Shown: piece by piece, positions 1 to 9,825 of the stretch
Layout of the letters: the number at the start of each line of letters is the position of its first letter
How positions within the stretch are numbered: the first letter of the stretch is position 1
Assembly: GCA_902470095.1 (NCBI GenBank)
Contig: CABRFG010000029.1
Coordinates: 1 to 26,612 of the forward strand
From: an uncultured Collinsella sp.
Lineage (GTDB): Bacteria; Actinomycetota; Coriobacteriia; Coriobacteriales; Coriobacteriaceae
Direction: 5' to 3'
DNA length: 26,612 bases
Made by a program: the position numbers and the translations under genes
Notes under the pieces: generated by a model
Told to the model about the DNA's origin: nothing
Seen by the model: the letters and a program-made list of their open reading frames with translations, nothing else
Database searches by the model: none

Positions 1-53
1 GAGGCCGAGCGCAAAATGGATTCTAAAAGACACCTTGCCAAATAGGAGCGTCA

Positions 54-106
54 GGACGCAAAGAGGCTCGCCGCACGAAGGGCGCAGCGAGCCTCTTTGC
101 ATGTCC
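54..106. terminator. Hairpin terminator, copy 1 of a dispersed hairpin family
   Basis: A perfect 14-bp inverted repeat (58-71 with 87-100) encloses a 15-nt loop. The stem extends through GGAC (54-57) and GTCC (103-106) past a 2-nt bulge. A-rich and T-rich tracts lie inside the stem, as in bidirectional intrinsic terminators. It lies about 170 nt downstream of the glycyl-radical gene on the minus strand and could end that transcript. A near copy with paired substitutions occurs at 18873-18915. Confidence 0.6.
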
Positions 107-136
107 GAGGACACCAATTTAATTTAGCGTGGTTCC

Positions 137-280
137 CTAAAGGACGACAACGCAGGAGACCCGGCAAGGCCGGGAGCACTTTGTCTCGCAAACATTCCGC
201 AGCCGCGAAGCGGCGAGGACGTTTGAGAGGCAAAGTGCGTAGGCCTTACCGGGTCTCCGGTGGGAGTTGAGTCCCTTTAG
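137..280. repeat. Long nested palindrome directly after the glycyl-radical gene
   Basis: Nested inverted repeats: 137-145 with 271-280 (one bulge), 155-171 with 242-258 (16 of 17 paired), 176-193 with 221-238 (16 of 18 paired), and a central GCCGC-GAA-GCGGC hairpin at 202-214. Transcribed from the minus strand it would start at the stop codon of the 277-528 gene and fold into one rod of more than 100 nt. It could act as a 3' stabiliser, a terminator or an inserted palindromic repeat. No protein-coding sense was seen in 1-276. Confidence 0.6.
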
Positions 281-528
281 AACTTGTCGTGGAAGGTACG
301 CGCAATGACCTCGTCCTGCTGCTCCTTGGTGAGCGTGTGGAAGTTCACGGCATAGCCGGAAACGCGGATGGTCAGCTGCGGGTACTTCTCGGGGTGAGCC
401 TGAGCGTCGAGCAGCGTCTCACGGTTGAAGACGTTGATGTTCAGGTGGTGGCCACCCTTCTCGGCGTAAGCGTCGAGCATGTGGACCAGGTTATCGGCCT
501 GAGTCTCGGAAACTTCAGAAACCTTCAT
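277..528 (-). CDS. grcA: Separate glycyl-radical domain protein (GrcA/YfiD-like), small piece of split pyruvate formate-lyase
   Basis: This 83-residue protein matches the C-terminus of E. coli PFL and the autonomous glycyl radical cofactor GrcA. Visible are GGHHLNINVFNRE (residues 25-37), HPEKYPQLTIRVSGYAV (45-61) and a TKEQQDEVIARTF tail. The radical-bearing glycine should be Gly58 in RVSGYA. In E. coli, GrcA is a spare part that repairs oxygen-cleaved PFL. Here the adjacent large subunit has no glycyl domain of its own, so this protein is probably an obligatory subunit. The start is supported by AAGGAGAC upstream of the ATG. The gene lies 85 nt downstream of pflB on the same strand, behind two hairpins. 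It should need the radical-SAM activase PflA, which is not in this window. The family call is firm; the obligate-subunit role is inferred. Confidence 0.93.
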   Translation of the reverse strand: MKVSEVSETQADNLVHMLDAYAEKGGHHLNINVFNRETLLDAQAHPEKYPQLTIRVSGYAVNFHTLTKEQQDEVIARTFHDKF

Positions 529-551
529 AATGTGTCTCCTTCGATTAATAG

Positions 552-612
552 GCGCCGGCCGAAACCGGCGCGCTAATCAGTAATCGTTATTGTTAGTATA
601 GCACTAACAATA
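552..612 (-). promoter_or_regulatory. Two hairpins in the pflB/glycyl-domain spacer
   Basis: One hairpin has 10-bp perfect arms (588-597 with 603-612, loop 598-602) and begins one base after the pflB stop codon. The second is GC-rich with 7-bp arms (552-558 with 565-571). Neither is followed by a U-tract on the minus strand, so simple termination is unlikely. They may protect or process the mRNA and let the short downstream gene be expressed at a different level from pflB. That role is inferred. Confidence 0.6.
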
Positions 613-613
613 G

Positions 614-2665
<2,052 letters not shown>

Positions 2666-3214
2666 TGTGTAACCACGCTCCTAGTTACGTGTAATGCGGC
2701 GCTCTCTCACACCGCTGCTTATTGAATTCTTGAATTTTCGGCTTGCACTACCGGCTTCTTCCGTTCTTCACCACACGTTGGTGCAGGAAAAACGTTTGTC
2801 CACCTTGGAACTACAACCCAAAACCCAAGATTTCACCCGTCTGAGAAGGATAACATAGCCACCCTCTCCATCTGGGCTGTTATATGTTTCTTTTTTTATA
2901 TCAAAAGGGCGTTTTTTACAAATCCGCAGGAAATGCGAGCGCAAACAACTACCGTTCACCGATTTGTTCGGTATTTTTCCTTGCCTTTGTACGACGTTCA
3001 CTCTAGCTGTTATGCCAGCTTTAGCAGGGTAAAGTGCCTCTGAGTAGGCTTTAGGACATGCCTAACGATCTGCCCCTAACTTTGCTGGCACCGACGGTGT
3101 ACGGAGGTCGCCTAAAGGTAGTTTTCTAGACATGTCCCAAAATCTACCGCATAGGGTACGCGTGCAAGGGTATCATCTTTTACCGAAAATAGTTTCTAGT
3201 GTTAGGGGTTTTCG
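2666..3214. other. Intergenic region between divergent pflB and marR
   Basis: This 549-nt stretch has no convincing gene. An AT-rich part (about 2880-2925) is the likeliest pflB promoter area on the minus strand, but no clean -35/-10 pair or FNR-type palindrome stood out. Near marR, two similar AGTTT(T)CTAG strings occur (about 3120-3129 and 3190-3199) and could be operator half-sites for the MarR protein. That is speculative. Confidence 0.4.
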
Positions 3215-3664
3215 GTGGAAGATACCGATTTCCGTGAACTTGGGCGTCAGCTCCTTACCGAGTTCGGCAGCATGCATCAGCGCATTTCGCGTTTTGCGGA
3301 CAAAGCCCTCGGCGGCGAGATGGCCGTCATGCGCGCCCTCATACTCGCCGGCGGTTCGCTCACGCCGAGCGAACTCGCTGATCGCGCCTGGGTCTCGAGT
3401 GCCCGCATCGCCAATATCCTACGCGCTCTCGAAGCCAAGGGCTGGGTCGAGCGCGAGCACTCAAAGACTGACCGTCGTCGCGTACACGTCATAGTGACCG
3501 ACAAGGGATTCCAGGATCTCGAAATCAAACGTCGGGAATTCGAGGCCCGCACTGCGGCTTTCCTCGAGCAGCTCGGCGAAACAGATACCCAAGAGATGGT
3601 GCGCCTTCTAAGACGTGCCAACGAAATTATCGACCGCAATCAAGAAAGGAGAGATGCCGAGTGA
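3215..3664 (+). CDS. MarR-family transcriptional regulator
   Basis: A 149-residue winged helix-turn-helix protein. The DNA-binding part runs from about residue 49 (LTPSELADRAWVSSARIANI) through a basic wing with KTDRRRVHVIVTDKG, flanked by dimerisation helices. The start is GTG at 3215, preceded by AGGGG about 7 nt away. It is the first gene of a three-gene operon: its TGA overlaps the GTG start of the first exporter subunit in a GTGA arrangement, implying translational coupling. MarR proteins next to exporters usually repress their own operon and respond to small ligands. The ligand cannot be read from the sequence. Confidence 0.9.
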   Translation: MEDTDFRELGRQLLTEFGSMHQRISRFADKALGGEMAVMRALILAGGSLTPSELADRAWVSSARIANILRALEAKGWVEREHSKTDRRRVHVIVTDKGFQDLEIKRREFEARTAAFLEQLGETDTQEMVRLLRRANEIIDRNQERRDAE

Positions 3665-6027
3665 GGATTCTCAAGCTCTTTAAAAAGCATGTCCTGGCAC
3701 TGTTCGCAGCTATCGTACTTATCGTAATCAGCTGCAACGCCGATCTGGCACTGCCTACCTATATGAGCGACATCGTCGACGTGGGCGTGCAGCAAGGCGG
3801 CATCGCCTCGCCCGTGCCCGACACCATTCGCGCCGAATCGCTCGATGACCTTGAGCTCTTTATGAGCACCAAAGACGTCAAGACGGTAGAGGCTGCGTTT
3901 GGCAAGGCAGACAAAAACGGCATTCGAACGTACAAGGGCACCGAGGAAGAACGTGCCGATGGAGGCAAGATTGCCGACATTATGAGCCTGCCCGAAACTG
4001 TCGTCCTTTCGCTCAACCAGGGCATTGACGCCAACTCCATGGGCGACATGATGGGCTCGTCCAGCGAGAAAGACAACAACGCTGCCCAGGCCATGCCCAC
4101 CCCCGAGCAGATGGCTGCCATGACGCCCGAGCAGCTCGCCGAGATGCAGCAGAAGGCCGCAGCGGCGCAGAACATGCAAAAGCAGATCGACGCCGACGGC
4201 GGTAAGATCACCATGAAGAGCCTGCGCCTGGGCGTTGAAGGCGGCCTAATCGACCAGGGCAAGCTCGTCGAGGGCGCCAACCAAATGGCGGACAAAATGG
4301 GCTCCATGTCGGGCTCCATCGTGACCCAGCGCGCCGTGAGCTATGTGCAGGACGAGTACAAGGCACAGGGCATCGACCCCGCCGACGTGCAGAACGCCTA
4401 CCTGAGCCGCATGGCGACCACGATGTTTGGCCTGTGCCTGGTGTCGCTCGTCGCCACCATCCTGACCGGTGCCGTGGCGTCGCGCACCGCCTGCTCCATC
4501 GCCCGCGACCTGCGCCGCGAGACCTTCAACAAGGTTATGCACTTCTCGCCGGCCGAGGTGGGCAAGTTTAGCCAGGCCTCGCTCATTACCCGCTGCACCA
4601 ACGATATTCAGCAGATCCAGATGGCCGCAACCCTGTTTATCCGCATGTGTCTGATGGCCCCCGTCATGGGCATCGTCGCCGTCATGCGCGTCCTGGCCAA
4701 CCACACCGGCCTGGAGTGGACCATCGCTGTGGCCATCATCGCGGTTTCGGCCGTTGTCGGCGTGCTCATGGGCCTCACCATGCCCAAGTTCAAAAAGATG
4801 CAGAGCTTTGTGGACCGCGTGAACCTTACCGCCCGCGAGCTGCTCGACGGCCTTATGCCCATCCGCTCGTTCAACCGCGAAGAGCATGAGCTCGAGCGTT
4901 TTGACAAGGCTTCGCTCGACCTAATGACCACGCAGCTCTACACCAACCGCGCCATGAGCTTTATGATGCCACTCATGATGCTCGTCATGAACTGCATCAC
5001 CGTGCTTATCGTCTGGTTTGGCGCGCAGGGCGTGTCCGACGGCGTGATGCAGGTCGGCAACATGATGGCGTTTATCTCCTACACCATGCAGATCGTCATG
5101 GCGTTTATGATCCTCACCATGGTTTCGGTTATCCTGCCCCGCGCCGAGGTCGCAGCCGAGCGCGTGGAAGAGGTCATCACTTGCCCCACCAGCATCAACG
5201 ACCCCGTCTCGCCCAAACTGCCCGCGGCCAGCGCGCCGCGCGGTGAGCTCACCTTCCGCGACGTGAGCTTCCAGTACCCCGATGCCCGCGCCGATGTCAT
5301 CAGCAGCGTGAACTTTACTACGCGCGCCGGTCAGATGCTCGGCATCATTGGCTCCACGGGCTCGGGCAAGTCCACGCTCGTGCAGTTGATTCCGCGCCTG
5401 TACGACGTCACGGGCGGTAGCATTTCGCTCGACGGCATCGACGTGCGTGACATGACCCTTTCCGAGCTGCGCCGCCGCATTGGTTACATCCCGCAGCAGG
5501 GTCGCCTGTTCTCGGGCACTGTCGAGAGCAACCTCAAGTTTGCCGGCGACATGGTGAGCGATGATGACATGCACCAGGCAGCGCGCATCGCACAGGCCGA
5601 GGACTTTATCGCCGAGCGTGAGGGCGGTTACGACTCCCCCATCAGCCAGGGCGGCTCCAATGTTTCGGGCGGTCAGCGCCAGCGCCTGGCCATCGCCCGC
5701 GCGTTGGCCAAAAAGCCCGAGGTCGTGGTGTTCGATGACTCGTTTAGCGCCCTCGACTACAAGACCGACGCTCGCCTGCGCGAAGAGCTTGCCAAAAACG
5801 TTACCGACGCCGCGCTCGTGGTCGTGGCCCAGCGCATCGCGACCATCATGCACGCCGACCAGATCATCGTGCTCGACGACGGCCACGTGGTGGGCACCGG
5901 TACGCACGAGGAGCTGCTGCGCAGCTGCCCGGCGTACCTGGAGATCGCACAGTCGCAGCTTTCCGCCGAGGAGCTGGGGCTTACCCAAGAAGAGATTGCA
6001 GCCGTTATGGAAGGAGGCGAGCGCTAA
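3661..6027 (+). CDS. ABC exporter subunit with degenerate nucleotide site and large extracellular insertion
   Basis: A 788-residue half-transporter with a membrane domain followed by an ATPase. TM1 is at about residues 10-30. TM2 begins only at about 250, so roughly 210 residues lie outside the membrane between them. This segment is rich in Met and Gln (for example MPTPEQMAAMTPEQ). ATPase motifs: Walker A GSTGSGKST at 564-572, signature VSGGQ at 668-672, Walker B ending FDD at 691-693. Asp693 replaces the catalytic Glu, and Gln724 (VVAQR) replaces the switch His. These changes mark the degenerate subunit of TM287/288- or LmrCD-type heterodimers. The start is GTG overlapping the marR stop, and the stop overlaps the next ATG by one base. 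Substrate unknown; multidrug or peptide export is likely. Confidence 0.92.
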   Translation: MRILKLFKKHVLALFAAIVLIVISCNADLALPTYMSDIVDVGVQQGGIASPVPDTIRAESLDDLELFMSTKDVKTVEAAFGKADKNGIRTYKGTEEERADGGKIADIMSLPETVVLSLNQGIDANSMGDMMGSSSEKDNNAAQAMPTPEQMAAMTPEQLAEMQQKAAAAQNMQKQIDADGGKITMKSLRLGVEGGLIDQGKLVEGANQMADKMGSMSGSIVTQRAVSYVQDEYKAQGIDPADVQNAYLSRMATTMFGLCLVSLVATILTGAVASRTACSIARDLRRETFNKVMHFSPAEVGKFSQASLITRCTNDIQQIQMAATLFIRMCLMAPVMGIVAVMRVLANHTGLEWTIAVAIIAVSAVVGVLMGLTMPKFKKMQSFVDRVNLTARELLDGLMPIRSFNREEHELERFDKASLDLMTTQLYTNRAMSFMMPLMMLVMNCITVLIVWFGAQGVSDGVMQVGNMMAFISYTMQIVMAFMILTMVSVILPRAEVAAERVEEVITCPTSINDPVSPKLPAASAPRGELTFRDVSFQYPDARADVISSVNFTTRAGQMLGIIGSTGSGKSTLVQLIPRLYDVTGGSISLDGIDVRDMTLSELRRRIGYIPQQGRLFSGTVESNLKFAGDMVSDDDMHQAARIAQAEDFIAEREGGYDSPISQGGSNVSGGQRQRLAIARALAKKPEVVVFDDSFSALDYKTDARLREELAKNVTDAALVVVAQRIATIMHADQIIVLDDGHVVGTGTHEELLRSCPAYLEIAQSQLSAEELGLTQEEIAAVMEGGER

Positions 6028-7883
6028 TGGCAGACGAGACCAAGACTCAGATTCCCAAGCCCACCCGCCAGCGTGGTCCCATGGGCCGCATGGGCGGCAT
6101 GCGTCGCGGCGAAAAGGCCAAGGACTTTAAGGGCACCATGAGGCAGCTGCTCGGCTATATCGGCCAGCACAAGATTGCCGTGTTTGCCGCCGTCGCCTTT
6201 GCCGTGTGCTCGGTCATCTTTAATATTGTGGGACCCAAGGTGCTCGGTCAGGTTACGACCAAGCTGTTCGAGGGCCTGGTTGCCAAGGTCAACGGTACCG
6301 GCGATGTCGACTTTAACTGGATCGCCAAGACACTCGGCTTTTTGCTCTGCCTGTACCTGGCGAGCTCTGCCTGCAGCCTGATCCAGGGCTGGCTCATGAC
6401 CGGTGTCACGCAAAAGATCTGCTACCGCATGCGCAAGGAGATCACCGCCAAGATCGCCGTCGTGCCGATGAGCTACTTTAACGGACACAGCAAGGGCGAC
6501 GTGCTCAGCCGCATCACCAACGACGTCGATACACTCGGCCAGTCGCTCAACCAGAGCGTGACGCAGCTTATTACGTCCGTCACGCAGATTATCGGCGTGC
6601 TCGTCATGATGCTTTCGATCAGCCTGCCGCTCACCGGCGTCACCGTGCTCACGCTGCCGGCCGCCGCGATTATCTTGATGGTGATGATTCACTTCTCGCA
6701 GCCGTACTTCCGCGAGCAGCAGCAGGTTCTGGGCGCCGTCAACGGCATTATCGAGGAGGATTTTGCCGGCCAGAACGTCATTCAGGTGTTCGACCGCGCC
6801 GAAGCTTCGATCGAGGAGTTCGACCGTCAAAACGACCGCCTGTTTATTAGTGGCTGGCGCTCGCAGTTCCTGTCGGGCCTGATGATGCCGCTTATGAGTC
6901 TGGTGGGCAACATGGGTTACGTGGGCGTTGTCGTAGTGGGCGCGCAGCTCGCGCTGACCGGCAATGCCACGCCCGGCGACATCCAGAGCTTTATCCAGTA
7001 CGTGCGCAACTTTACGCAGCCAGTGCAGCAGCTGGGCAACGTGAGCAACACGATGCAGTCGATGGCCGCTGCCACCGAGCGCGTCTTTGAGTTCCTGGCT
7101 GCGCCCGAAGAGGAGCAGAAGGCCGACGCGCAGATCCCCGAGAAGCGCCCCGGCCACGTGGAGTTTGACCATGTCAAGTTTGGCTACACGCCCGACAAGA
7201 CCATCATCCACGACTTTAGCTGCGAGGCGCAGCCCGGCCAGACCATCGCCATCGTCGGCCCCACCGGCGCTGGCAAGACCACGCTCATTAAGCTGCTGCA
7301 GCGCTTCTACGATGTGGACGGCGGCTCACTGCGCGTCGAGGGCATCGACGTGCGCGACTGGGACCGCGCGGCACTTCGCGGCGAGTTTGCCATGGTGCTG
7401 CAGGATACCTGGCTGTTCAACGGCACCATCCGCGAGAACATCCGTTACGGACGCCCCGATGCGAGCGATGCCGAGGTCGAAGCCGCTGCACGTGCCGCAC
7501 GCTGCGACCACTTTATCCATACGCTCGCCGGCGGCTACGACTTTATGATCAACGAGGAGGGCACTAACCTGTCGCAGGGTCAGCGCCAGCTCGTGACCAT
7601 CGCCCGTGCCATTTTGGCCGACCGCCCGGCGCTGATTCTGGACGAGGCGACCTCCAACGTTGACACTCGTACCGAGGAGCTTATTCAGCGTGCCATGGAT
7701 GCGCTAATGCAAGGCCGCACGAGCTTTGTCATCGCGCACCGCCTGTCCACGATCCGCAACGCCGACGTAATCTTGGTAATTCGCGACGGTGACATCGTCG
7801 AGAAGGGCACGCACGACGAGCTGCTCGCCCAAGGCGGCTTCTACGCCGAGCTGTACAACTCGCAGTTCGACGAGGCGGCGTAA
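6027..7883 (+). CDS. ABC exporter subunit with intact catalytic site (heterodimer partner)
   Basis: A 618-residue half-transporter with six predicted membrane helices in the first 340 residues and a C-terminal ATPase. Walker A is GPTGAGKTT at 411-419. Walker B has the catalytic Glu (LDEATSNVD, Asp539-Glu540), and the switch His is His571 in VIAHRLST. Its signature is LSQGQ at 515-519, not LSGGQ, the form known in TM288-like subunits, which serves the degenerate site. It therefore complements the upstream subunit, whose VSGGQ would complete the active site. The N-terminus is Gly/Arg/Met-rich (PMGRMGGMRRG). The ATG overlaps the upstream TAA, with AAGGAGG about 9 nt before it. Confidence 0.94.
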   Translation: MADETKTQIPKPTRQRGPMGRMGGMRRGEKAKDFKGTMRQLLGYIGQHKIAVFAAVAFAVCSVIFNIVGPKVLGQVTTKLFEGLVAKVNGTGDVDFNWIAKTLGFLLCLYLASSACSLIQGWLMTGVTQKICYRMRKEITAKIAVVPMSYFNGHSKGDVLSRITNDVDTLGQSLNQSVTQLITSVTQIIGVLVMMLSISLPLTGVTVLTLPAAAIILMVMIHFSQPYFREQQQVLGAVNGIIEEDFAGQNVIQVFDRAEASIEEFDRQNDRLFISGWRSQFLSGLMMPLMSLVGNMGYVGVVVVGAQLALTGNATPGDIQSFIQYVRNFTQPVQQLGNVSNTMQSMAAATERVFEFLAAPEEEQKADAQIPEKRPGHVEFDHVKFGYTPDKTIIHDFSCEAQPGQTIAIVGPTGAGKTTLIKLLQRFYDVDGGSLRVEGIDVRDWDRAALRGEFAMVLQDTWLFNGTIRENIRYGRPDASDAEVEAAARAARCDHFIHTLAGGYDFMINEEGTNLSQGQRQLVTIARAILADRPALILDEATSNVDTRTEELIQRAMDALMQGRTSFVIAHRLSTIRNADVILVIRDGDIVEKGTHDELLAQGGFYAELYNSQFDEAA

Positions 7884-7916
7884 ATTCTGCCGCAGGGAAC
7901 GAATAACGCCCGAGAA

Positions 7917-7949
7917 CGGGGGCGCAGGACAACCTGCGCCCCCGTTTTT
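7917..7949 (+). terminator. Intrinsic terminator of the marR-ABC operon
   Basis: A 12-bp perfect GC-rich stem (7917-7928 with 7933-7944) with an ACAA loop, followed by TTTTT at 7945-7949. It lies 34 nt after the stop of the second exporter subunit. Confidence 0.92.
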
Positions 7950-8004
7950 GTTCTACGGCCCTTGAGCCGCCTCCCCTGGGACCTGATTGACAGCCCCTTC
8001 GAAG

Positions 8005-8242
8005 CCCTGTGGGCAAAAAATGGCAAATATGAGTACTGTTACCTTTTTGGTAACAGCCAAAACCGCCTCAAACGACCTCCTTGCGGCCTCTATACGCCTT
8101 CAAATTAATCAAAACGCCCGTTAGCGGGCTTCTGTGTGCCAACGTTAATGAACATATTTTTCACTTTGTCTATTATCTTGCTAGACTGATATGTTACTAG
8201 GTTAGCAACCGTACTCATATTTGGCATTTTTTGCCCACAGGG
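8005..8242. mobile_element. Possible MITE-like element with 32-bp inverted ends
   Basis: The segments 8005-8036 and 8211-8242 are inverted repeats matching at 31 of 32 positions, starting CCCTGTGGGCAAAAAATG. They enclose a 174-nt AT-richer interior with no gene, a hairpin (8036-8043 with 8049-8056) and a small GCCCG/CGGGC hairpin near 8117. This fits a non-autonomous mobile element. I did not find a target-site duplication, so a structured regulatory element is also possible. Confidence 0.5.
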
Positions 8243-8305
8243 TGTTTCCTGGGGAACCGACAACAGCCTTAGGGTCGCGCGCGGTGCCACTCCCTCCCGA
8301 CATCC

Positions 8306-8362
8306 GCCGACGTTTACCCAGATAAAACCTGCCAAAATAAACCTGTCCCTTTTGGCAGGTTT
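8306..8362. repeat. Dispersed repeat with hairpin, copy 1
   Basis: Contains a 13-bp perfect stem (8325-8337 with 8350-8362) with a 12-nt loop ending CCTGTCCC. The stretch 8306-8353 recurs in inverted orientation at 13829-13876 with a few substitutions. It sits directly upstream of the DAHP synthase promoter, with A/T-rich outer stem ends, and may isolate that promoter from readthrough. Confidence 0.55.
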
Positions 8363-8377
8363 CGGGGTGGCAAGGGC

Positions 8378-8406
8378 TTGCACTTTAGCGTGCGACAGCG
8401 GATAAT
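8378..8406 (+). promoter_or_regulatory. Sigma-70-type promoter for the DAHP synthase gene
   Basis: A TTGCAC -35 box (8378-8383) is separated by 17 nt from a GATAAT -10 box (8401-8406), giving an expected start near 8413 and a short leader of about 48 nt. There is no room for a long attenuator or T-box. Confidence 0.7.
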
Positions 8407-8460
8407 GCCGAACACTCGACAATACGTTTATTGCTCTTTCTATAGATTGAGGAGGCCCCT

Positions 8461-9492
8461 ATGGCCATGGAATTCAAACGCAGGCTGCCGATCCCCATGG
8501 AGATCCGCGAGGAAATGCCGCTTTCTGCCGAGCTTACCGCCAAAAAGCAGGCATTTGACGCCGAGGTCGCCAAAGTCTTTACCGGCGAGGACGCACGCAA
8601 GGTGCTCATCATCGGCCCGTGCTCTGCCGACCGCGAGGATTCGGTGCTTGAGTACATGAACCGACTGGCCAAGACCGCCGAAGAGGTCAAGGACAAGCTC
8701 ATCATCATTCCGCGTGTCTACACCAACAAGCCGCGCACCAAGGGCACCGGCTACAAGGGCCTGCTGCACAACCCCAACCCCGAGGCTCCCGACGACCTGC
8801 TCGAGGGCGTCAAGGCCATCCGCCATATGCACCTGCGCGTTATTAAGGAAACGGGCTTCTTCACCGCCGACGAGATGCTCTATCCGTCCAACTACCAGTA
8901 CCTCGTTGACCTGCTGAGCTATGTTGCCGTGGGTGCGCGTTCGGTCGAAAACCAGGAGCATCGCCTGGTGTCGAGCGGTATTTCGGTGCCTGTGGGCATG
9001 AAGAACCCCACCGCCGGTTCCACCACCGTCATGCTCAACTCTATTTACGCCGCCCAGGCCCACCAGAGCTTTATCTTCCGTAACTGGGAAGTCGAATGCG
9101 ATGGCAACCCGCTTGCGCACGCTGTCATGCGCGGCTACATCGGCCTCGATGGCCGCACCTACCCCAACTACCACTACGAGCACCTGGAGCGCCTGGCCGA
9201 GCGCTATACCGAGCACGCCGGCTACGCCAACCCGGCGGCGGTCATCGACTGCAACCACGACAACTCGGGTAAGCGTCCGCTGGAGCAGTATCGCATTTGC
9301 AAGGAAGTGCTCGACAGCTGCCGCCGCAACGAGTCCATCTCCAAGCTGGTCAAGGGCTTTATGATCGAGTCTTACCTGGAGGACGGCAACCAGCCGGTCG
9401 ACGGCGGCGTCTTTGGTAAATCGATCACCGACCCGTGCCTGGGCTGGGAAAAGACCGACTACCTCATCCACGAGATCGCGGAGCGGGTGTAG
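8461..9492 (+). CDS. 3-deoxy-7-phosphoheptulonate (DAHP) synthase, class I AroFGH type
   Basis: Condenses phosphoenolpyruvate and erythrose 4-phosphate, the first step of the shikimate pathway to aromatic amino acids. The 343-residue length is close to the E. coli isozymes at about 350. Visible motifs are LIIGPCSADRED (residues 47-58), IIPRVYTNKPRTKGTGYKG, the SVENQEHR region and DCNHDNSGKRP, with metal- and substrate-binding residues in place. GGAGG lies 5 nt before ATG 8461. A second in-frame ATG at 8467 is possible. The gene is monocistronic, between a promoter and two hairpins. Which of the three feedback classes (Phe, Tyr or Trp) it belongs to cannot be told, so no symbol is given. Confidence 0.93.
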   Translation: MAMEFKRRLPIPMEIREEMPLSAELTAKKQAFDAEVAKVFTGEDARKVLIIGPCSADREDSVLEYMNRLAKTAEEVKDKLIIIPRVYTNKPRTKGTGYKGLLHNPNPEAPDDLLEGVKAIRHMHLRVIKETGFFTADEMLYPSNYQYLVDLLSYVAVGARSVENQEHRLVSSGISVPVGMKNPTAGSTTVMLNSIYAAQAHQSFIFRNWEVECDGNPLAHAVMRGYIGLDGRTYPNYHYEHLERLAERYTEHAGYANPAAVIDCNHDNSGKRPLEQYRICKEVLDSCRRNESISKLVKGFMIESYLEDGNQPVDGGVFGKSITDPCLGWEKTDYLIHEIAERV

Positions 9493-9520
9493 GTTACGGC
9501 GTTTTACCAAACGCCGTAAC
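9493..9520 (+). terminator. Hairpin immediately after the DAHP synthase stop
   Basis: A perfect 12-bp stem (9493-9504 with 9509-9520) with a 4-nt loop starts on the base after the stop codon. No U-tract follows, so it may act as a 3' stabiliser or with the next hairpin. Confidence 0.55.
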
Positions 9521-9536
9521 GGCTCGACGCTGCAAG

Positions 9537-9633
9537 CCCGCCAGAGCGGCAATCTGCCTTTCAGCTTCGGCGGCATGACCAGAAGGTCAATGCCGCCTCG
9601 CTTCAAGGCACCTTGCTCGCTCTGGCGGGTTTT
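9537..9633 (+). terminator. Compound hairpin terminator
   Basis: The outer 12-bp stem (9537-9548 with 9618-9629) is perfect and is followed by TTTT. An inner stem (9569-9580 with 9585-9597, one bulged A) is capped by an AGAA tetraloop. It is likely the main plus-strand terminator for the DAHP synthase transcript. Confidence 0.65.
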
Positions 9634-9825
9634 CGCTGACGTTTTTCGACCTGCATCGTTGCCAGGGTTGGCACCAATGACTAATGCGGTAACTAGCTAC
9701 GTCAGTCCGTTTGACCGGCTGGGTTTCTGAGGTGCGGCAGATTCCCGTGAAAGAGGAGCGCCGCGTACTTTGGTACGCAAGCGAAAAATGAACGGGAAGG
9801 CGCCGTGCCTCGGGAAGACAGACAG
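9634..9825. other. Non-coding spacer with a hairpin, downstream of aguA
   Basis: About 190 nt without a gene. A two-part hairpin has outer arms TTCCCGT (9742-9748) and ACGGGAA (9792-9798) and inner arms GCGTAC (9763-9768) and GTACGC (9773-9778). It lies downstream of the agmatine deiminase stop on the minus strand and could end that transcript. Confidence 0.45.

Noticed and set aside
3132..3494. Plus-strand frame overlapping the marR start
   Set aside because: It reads marR in the wrong frame, giving a Ser/Pro/Arg-rich product; the GTG-started MarR frame at 3215 has a clear family match.
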